Origin: Escarpia spicata
Taxonomy: Eukaryota; Annelida; Polychaeta; Sabellida; Siboglinidae
Direction of reading: 5' to 3'
Assembly: GCA_963995525.1 (NCBI GenBank)
Contig: OZ023207.1
Location: 1,230,001 to 1,294,000, forward strand
DNA: 64,000 nt
Of this stretch, positions 55,355 to 64,000 are shown one piece after another (the stretch's first letter is position 1; every line of letters begins with the position of its first letter). Position numbers and translations under genes: made by a program. The notes under the pieces are model-generated. The model saw nothing but the letters and a program-made list of their open reading frames with translations, searched no databases and was not told the origin of the DNA.

Positions 55355-55750
55355 TTGTATATATACATTCTGGCATATTAAGCTTCGTGTCATAACTTTG
55401 TCATGAAACAGGTGTATATGTTTGGTGTGACCTTGACATATATGTATGACCTTGACCTTAGATAATCAATAGAGCATGTCCAATGGATTCATCACATCGA
55501 AAAACATAGAAATGGACACATTAGTGAATATAACATCTGTCATAGTTGCTAATATATGCATATATTCGTGTTTCTCATTTATGTCCACAACTGAGATAGG
55601 GTTGCCATAGAAACCAGCCATTTCTGCAAAACACACAAGGGTAACAGCTTGTCACCATTCGGATTCTGAATCTCCATAGTCTGGAGATACAAAATCATGA
55701 AAATCCCATTGTGGGACCTTTAGTGCAAGGTTCGACCAAAAATCACACTT
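55355..55750 (-). repeat. right inverted repeat of the candidate DNA transposon
   Basis: The reverse complement aligns with 51391-51835 over roughly 390 bases, with about one difference in five to six. The pair encloses 3.5 kb holding the CXC-type pseudogene and no other gene. Confidence 0.8.
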
Positions 55751-57180
55751 TGTCAAACAATGTATACGGATCTATCATTACATATGACACCAATTACCTT
55801 CATTAACACTGTAGAAGATGAAGGTCGGCCTATTACTGAAATGTCCTAATTAATAATGTCAATATGCCACCAATATCAATGTGGTCAAAAATCGTTTTGA
55901 TTAAAAACAGCAGTTGTTTACGTGGCAAATTACTGTGTTGGCTTAAATACTCAAAACATATTTTAATATATATTATCTGTCGTCTATCCGTTTTGGTGTC
56001 TTCTCATCCTATCTGAATTTCCATTTTAGTTGTATACGTAAAAAGAAAACGCGTGTAAGCGGCGTCGCTACGTACGGTACAAAAGTCAGAACAGCACCTA
56101 TAATGGGGTGTTCTATTTCTAACAAATCAAATCGGATGTCAGCAACCTATTTGCATTAACGCAAACAAGTTATTTTGATCGCTTTTAAACTCAATAATAA
56201 TCAGTGTTTTCACCATTCATCCGGATTGAAATTGTCATCCAGTTGGACTAAATAAGAATTATAACAGAGGGTACCAGTAACAGGCATATCATGTTTTCTG
56301 TCGTGACAACAATTAAATAAAACTTTATCCAACAGTGTTAATCATTTTAAATGTTCTCCCAGAAAAGCAAACAAAACGTTTACGTCATAAACACATCTAC
56401 CGGCTGTTATCTTTGTATGACGAGCACCGACTGGATTAGCCTCAGAGTTCTTTGATATTCAGAACTGTCGAAAATGTCCCAAACTCCAGAAGAAAACAAA
56501 ACAGTCAAGAGAACAATAATGTTAATAATAACAAACTAGGCTGATTCCGGGTGAAGGTATATGCATCCAACCGCTAATGTGTGATTGTGTTGTTCCACGG
56601 CTGCGACAACTTCCGTTCGCCTGGTGAATGTGACATCAATAAAATACAATCTTCAACAGCACCGCCCACGGCCAGCCCCCATTGTCACCACGTTCAGACG
56701 CCAGTGGAAACAGTGAGACACGCATGAAACCTATGGATGTCGCAGTTCCGACGACAATAGTTGTACGTCCGTCTATCGTCACGAAGGGAAATTGTGAACT
56801 GTTTGATTTAAGCCCTGCGATTGTACATCCAACTAAATTCAATTATTAAAGTGTTCATCGGCTAATTTAATTAGGTGTCTCTCAGGGAAGATGAAGGTCG
56901 CCCACTATTTACATTGCTACAACAGTGCCTCCTCGAATAAGCAACGAAATGTGTAGTTAAACTTCATGTTCGAACCTGGGAATGAACAGGGAGTTCCGTG
57001 GATCGCCCAAGATGAGACGGATGCAGAACATTTGAGGTATCTCCAAGTGAATCTATATTGACATTGGTACAACTTTTAGTTGTGATCTGATCAATTATTT
57101 CCCGCCAATGGACACTACAGGTGGTTACTTTGCTAGCAGCCTGTAAAGACCGGCACTGGACCGTGGAGATTGTCTTGTGA
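55751..57180. other. non-coding stretch left of the second LINE
   Basis: No gene supported. The last 200 bases (about 57000-57290) may be the 5' untranslated region of the LINE. Confidence 0.4.
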
Positions 57181-57289
57181 TTGTGATTGGTGACTGTGTT
57201 AGCCATTACACGGTTGCTTGCCTGCTCACTGGACTGTATCGTTGCTACCGGGGTTTAATTGCTAACTTAACGGCCAGGTGTTCGCCGCG

Positions 57290-58116
57290 ATGCCAAGGAA
57301 GAATGAAAAGCGTGCTGTTGAGGCAGATCAAACACCCGAAGTCAATGCTGCTATTACGCTTAACACCGACGTAAAACAGCTCGTTCAAGACAGCGTAAGA
57401 ACGGCCATCACAGAGCTGCTGGATACGGATGGGGATTTCATGAAATCAATTGTTTCTTCAGTTAGCAATGCTCTATATCGCTTCATAGCGGACAACGAAG
57501 AGTTAATGAACAAACTGATCCAGAAGATAATTAAATCACCGGAGTTGGACAGTGTCAAACAAGACGTATACGCCGCCTGCCAAATGGACATAAAACGAGT
57601 GTCGGACAACGCAGCTGCCCTGCAATAGAGGATCGCAGATCTCGAAACGGCAAAACAATCAATTACCGACGAGATTGACCAAATGGAACAATACAGCAGA
57701 CGCAACTGCCTCCTCATCCACGGAGTGTCGGAGAACGATACTGACACGTTGAAAGCGGCTATAGATGTGTTCAACACAAAACTCGGCCTCGACGTGAACC
57801 GTGACGTCATAGACCGCAGCCACTGACTCGGGCAGAAAACAGACACCAGCCGTAAACCTAGACCAATCATCGTCAAACTCAAAGACTATAACGTCCGCAA
57901 TGACATTGTCATGGCAAAAAGGAGACTGAAAGGGTCCCGGATTATCGTTACCGAAAACCTAACAAAGAGAAGATCAGAGTTGCTAAGGAAGTGCCGGGAA
58001 ATGAGGGACGTAAAGCAACATGGACAATTGACGGTCGTGTAGTGTGCCTCCTGGTAAACGGGAGGAAAGTTACCTTAACAACTGAACAACACCTGCGACA
58101 ACTTCAGCGTCGTTAG
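57290..58116 (+). pseudogene. LINE ORF1 (RNA-binding, coiled-coil and RRM-like), two stops and a frameshift
   Basis: ATG at 57290. The N-terminal part is helical and charged (KNEKRAVEADQ), a coiled coil follows (RIADLETAKQSITDEIDQME), then the ORF1 signature QYSRRNCLLIHGV, DVIDRSH, PRPIIVKLKDYNVRNDIV and RRSELLRKCREMR, as in L1-type ORF1 chaperone proteins that coat LINE RNA. TAG at 57626-57628 and TGA at 57824-57826 interrupt it, and a one-base shift near 58015 changes frame before the TAG at 58114-58116. Confidence 0.75.
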
Positions 58117-59128
58117 GGAGATCTTTACTATCTCATGGTCAGTATACCGTATGGCCCATGGCTTTTCATGGCCATTTTTTTCCAAGCGGTAATCATTCTG
58201 TTCATGTGGCCAATGCATTTATGCTGCATTTATTATTATAATCAGTTATGCTGTGAGTCAGACTCCAGTGTGACTAACATGCCTAGTCACCTGTTTTGTG
58301 TTTTTTCCTTACTTGTTCTTTTCCTTATTATCCCTCTTACCCTTCACTTGTGTTTAATCAAAGTAACGTTTAATTGTAAATTGCTTTTGAATGTCAATAT
58401 TACAATACCAAACGTTACCTTTTTTTTAACGATTTTGTTAACGCTATGTCTAAACTCGTTTTAGCTATGTTAACGTTATTGCATAGGTTCACTTACAAAA
58501 TGTTATCAAAGGACTTTATAGTACCAATTATGTTTTCTATAAAGCACTTAATGTTTTTGATATATGCTGTTTTGCTAACATTTAATCTTGAGCGAACTGC
58601 TCCACATGAAATGACGTTTTATTTAAATAGTGCAAATTCATATCATCGACATTTTAGTCTACAGCTGTATGGTGTGCATCGATGTGTATTGATATACGGT
58701 CAATATTCACGGTGGTTTCATTTTTGGGGAGGGCAATGTTTATACATTTTATTTTCACAACTTTTAGTGTTAGTTACTTTACATTTTAATTTTGTTGGGA
58801 CAATGCACTATGTATAATATTTCCTCAAACATTAGTGTCTACTTAATAATCATGTTGTGTTTTGTTCGATATACTTATTTGCTTATTTTCACTCTACGTT
58901 CATGTTGTGGCAATACATCTGCTGTAATTTACTTTTACTTTTTTGCGCTGATGCAATAAGTACATTGTATTATATATGCATGCGGACTATTCGTAATATT
59001 CTCCTTTATAAAATGTATTTGTATAATGCTCAGGGTATAGCTTGTGCATCTCTTTCACAACGTCTAATCTATGTTTATATGATATGTCCTGTAAACTCAG
59101 AGCACTATTGTTTATTCAATTTTCCAAT
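58117..59128. other. spacer between LINE ORF1 and ORF2, T-rich
   Basis: About 1 kb of T-rich sequence with hydrophobic open frames in several phases (58135-58464, 58446-58817, 58857-59132). The Phe/Leu bias follows from base composition, so I do not call genes. Confidence 0.5.
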
Positions 59129-62100
59129 ATGATTGATAACAATTATTTCTTAGCGCAATTTGGTGGTCTAAAGAAAAATTCTCTCTATCACATATTAAAA
59201 ACGGATGAAATGAATGAAGATGGGGATGTTGAACCATTTCAACATTCACCATACTTCGACGATGATAATTTAATAAACCATTTAACGAACAAACAAAGCA
59301 AATTGATCGTGCTAAGCCTAAACTGTCAGAGTTTAAATGCAAAAATTGACGAAATTAAAATAAAGCTAGAATCATTCAGAAGTAGTGGCTGTGAGATTAG
59401 TGCTCTGTGTTTACAGGAAACATGGCTCGATGAAGAGGCTGACACTTCTTTATTTCAAATAGATGGATATACATTAATATGCCAAGGCAAAATCTGTAGT
59501 GCACATGCCGGCTTGGCAATCTACCTCAGCAACAAATACACTTACAAATCTTTAAATATCCGTGCAAATACAGACACTTGGGAAGGTCAATTTATTGAAA
59601 TAACATGTTGTTCCATGAAGAAAAAAATTATTCTTGGAAATATATATAGACCACCTAGAGATATTATCGAAAACTACCGTATATTTACAAAAGAATTTGC
59701 ATCAAATTTAGTTGATTTACAAAAATCTAAAAGTGAAATAATAATTGCAGGAGATTACAATATTGACTTGTTTAAAATTAACGAAAAACCCATAATATGT
59801 GACTATTTTGACACAATCGTTTCACATGGTTTCTTCCCTAAAATGACTATGCCAACACGACTTTCAGAATATCATGGAACACTCATTGGTAATTTGTTAT
59901 GCAATTTGTCAAAAGGATTCTTCAAATCCTCAGCTGGTATTTTAGTGAGCAATATTTCTGATCACTTTCCGTACTTTCTAAGTCTGGATTATGTTGAAAC
60001 CACTAGTGCAATACCAAGGTTTATACGAATAAAACAACAAAATCCTAACTCGCTCAATAAATTTAAAATTGAAATAATAAACTCAAATATTTATAATAAA
60101 CTTAACACAGATATTCTTGCGGATCCGAATGAAAACTACAATATCCTCGATGAAATTGTTACGGCAGCTATGCATAAAGTTATACCTATTAAAAAAATTA
60201 AATTTAACAAGTATAAACATGGCATTATTGTGTCGATAAAATTTAGAAACAAATTGTATTCGAGAATGAAAACGACTCAAGTGAATACAGAGCATTATCA
60301 TGAACTTAAAACTGACTTACATACTTATAATAAAATTCTTAAGAGTAATATTAGATTAGCTAAGCAAATGTATTATCAATCCAGTTTTGAAAAGCATAAG
60401 CATAGTGTTAAAAAAAGTGGTGTTTAATTAAAGAAATTATTCAGAAAAGTCAAAAGAAAGAACAATTTCCAGATTTGTTCAAAGTTGATGGGGAAATGAT
60501 TAGTGACAAATGCATTATTGCAAACAAATTTAACACGTTTTTTACTAATGCTGGTCCTACTCTAGCCTCTAAAACAACTACTAGTGGAGATTAATCATAC
60601 AAAGATTACCTGAAAAACCCGATATTTCACACTTTCAGATTTAATCCGATTGACATGGAAACTACTGTTAATTCAATTGATCGGTTACCTCCAAAATCAA
60701 GTTGTGGAAAAGACGGTATTTCAACACAATTACTCAAATTAATAAAAAATGATATCAGCAAAGCAGTCACTCTAATTATTAATCAATCAATAATAACTGG
60801 TATATTTCCAGACAAATTTAAAATTGCAAAAGTCATACCCCTTTTAAAAAAAGGTGATGTTTCTGACTTTAACAATTACCGCCCGATTTCTATCCTGCCA
60901 GTGATTTCAACATTTTTTGAAAGGGTTCTGTTTGATCAAATCCACGATTACTTCCATTCTAAAGCGTTATACTACAATAGCCAATATGGGTTCAGAAAGA
61001 AACATTCTACTGAGCTTGCTACACTCGAAATCATCGACAGAATTATACAAGAACTTGATAAATCGGTTACTCCAATAAATATATACCTTGATTTATCAAA
61101 AGCATTTGACACAATTGATCATAATATATTGGTACAGAAGTTAAATTACTATGGATTAAATGAAAAGGCTCTGGACCTTTGTAAGAGTTATTTACAAAAT
61201 CGTAAGCAGTATGTAGAAATTGAAAATGTTAAGTCTAAGGAAATAGTCATCAACACTGGTGTCCCTCAAGGTTCAATTTTAGGGCCGCTCTTATTTATTA
61301 TATATATAAATGATATAGCACTTTCTAGTGACCTTTTCAAATTGATAACATATGCTGACGACACCACCCTTACTAGTACACTAAAAACATTTAATGATTC
61401 AGAAGGCCAAATGCGAAGTGAAAATATTAACAAAGAACTAACAAAGATTAGTAATTGGTTAAAAGCTAATAAACTGTCACTAAATGCCAAAAAGATTAAA
61501 TTCATGATTTTTCATATGCCTCAAAAGAAAATAGAATACCCAGTGTTACAAATAGATGGGGCACACATTGAATGTGTAAATGATTTCAATTTTTTAGGCA
61601 TCACAATAAATAACCATTTAAACTGGCAGAGTCATACAAACAAAATAGCAAATACAATCTCTAAAACAATAGGCATACTAAATAAACTTAAACATTTTTT
61701 ACCACCTAATACATGATATATTATGTACAATGGTCTTATTCTCCCTCATATTAATTATGGCTTACTTTTATGGGGTCATCAGGCACATCGAATTTTCAAA
61801 TTACAGAAAAAAGCAATACGAATAATATCCTTAAGTAAATATAATGCTCACACAAGTCCTATTTTTAAAAGACTTCAGTTGCTAAAGTTGGACGACATTT
61901 ATAAAGTCCAACAACTTAAATTTTACTATAAATTAATTAACAATCTTTTACCCTACTACTTCAATGTTTTTCCAAACACACACATCTATAATATTCATCA
62001 GCACTGCACACGTGAAATAAATAATCTGTATATGTCCAGATTCAAACATGAATTTGCAAAAAAATGCATTAGTCACAACATAGTTGAGACAGTTAACAAT

Positions 62101-62232
62101 AAACCAAGTATTATCATTAATAACATTTACACCCACAGTCTGTATGGTTTTTCAACATACACAACAAACTTTCTTATTTTAAATTATGAATCCTGTTGTC
62201 GTATTCATAATTGCTTTATATGTAATTCGTAA
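59129..62232 (+). pseudogene. LINE ORF2: endonuclease-reverse transcriptase, frameshift and stop
   Basis: The ATG at 59129 opens an endonuclease region with LSLNCQSL, LQETWL, AGDYNIDL and SNISDHFP, ending at TAA near 60427. The reverse transcriptase resumes in another frame at about 60655: FNNYRPISILP, IYLDLSKAFDTIDH (motif A), GVPQGSILGPLLF and TYADDTTL (catalytic). A TGA at 61714-61716 precedes the last 170 codons, which are in the same frame. It differs from the 42-kb element in codon use (AT-rich) and end sequence, so it is another family. Confidence 0.9.
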
Positions 62233-62499
62233 TACGTATTGAAATGTATACCTAAGTGTCCATATGTACGTCAATTTGTACAAGAGTACATTTAATCTCC
62301 TTGTATTATGTATGTATGTTGATACACTGAGTAATTATCAACTGTAAAACAAGGCATATGCATATTGTGACATGAAATTTTGATGTTGATTATATTTATG
62401 GGGTGGATCCTGTGCCAGCGATATTGTATATCTTAATGGGAGTCTCCCGACCTTATCTAGTATTCATGTTATTCATTGTGTATATATCGTATATATAGG

Positions 62500-62535
62500 T
62501 CAAATAAACTGATTCTGAGTCTGAGTCTGAGTCTA
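62500..62535 (+). repeat. (TGAGTC)n 3' tail of the LINE
   Basis: AAATAAACTGATTC is followed by three TGAGTC units: the microsatellite 3' terminus of the retrotransposon. Confidence 0.8.

Positions 62536-64000
<1,465 letters not shown>

Noticed and set aside
58135..59132. Hydrophobic open frames suggesting membrane proteins between LINE ORF1 and ORF2
   Set aside because: T-rich composition yields Phe/Leu-rich frames in several phases; no consistent protein and the place is a LINE spacer.

Overview
The window is nuclear DNA of an invertebrate animal. It has split genes with GT-AG introns, several non-LTR retrotransposons, tRNA-like sequence, and many micro- and minisatellites in an AT-rich background. 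The retrotransposon types and the filamin-like exons fit a marine animal, perhaps a lophotrochozoan, but that placement is inference. Nothing here is bacterial, and there is no CRISPR or rRNA.

Region 1 (1 to about 13.1 kb) is a GC-rich, densely coding Maverick/Polinton element of the adintovirus-like group. Its left end lies outside the window. The plus strand carries integrase (chromodomain tail), a small membrane protein, penton-like minor capsid protein, pX/pVI-like basic protein, double-jelly-roll major capsid protein and adenain-type protease. The minus strand carries protein-primed DNA polymerase B with an upstream zinc-finger segment, a PPxY-motif protein and a candidate RPA-like single-strand DNA-binding protein. 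A probable two-exon AT-hook gene sits at the right. Integrase, capsid, protease, polymerase, zinc-finger and PPxY genes are broken by stops or frameshifts; the membrane, penton, pX-like and RPA-like genes are open. No packaging ATPase was found. Several junctions have stop, two bases, then ATG.

Region 2 (13.1-31.2 kb) holds LINE fragments, a composite repeat family (segments A, B and C around GA-rich arrays), and a five-exon gene at 19.2-23.1 kb with consistent intron phases. That gene encodes an SGNH hydrolase followed by a Cys/His segment and a Ulp1-like cysteine protease. A 110-bp tandem array splits the protease, and unrecognised broken reading frames follow to 26.2 kb.

Region 3 (31-41 kb) is mostly non-coding, with 70-bp and 68/69-bp minisatellites, a tRNA-like sequence and three minus-strand exons of a filamin-like host gene.

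Region 4 (41.7-64 kb) has a nearly intact LINE on the minus strand (41.8-45.3 kb), large CA and GA arrays, a pair of roughly 400-bp inverted repeats (51.4 and 55.7 kb) enclosing a decayed gene with a CXC-type cysteine-rich tail, and a second two-ORF LINE (57.2-62.5 kb) ending in a TGAGTC repeat. The last 1.5 kb holds CA repeats and no gene I can support.
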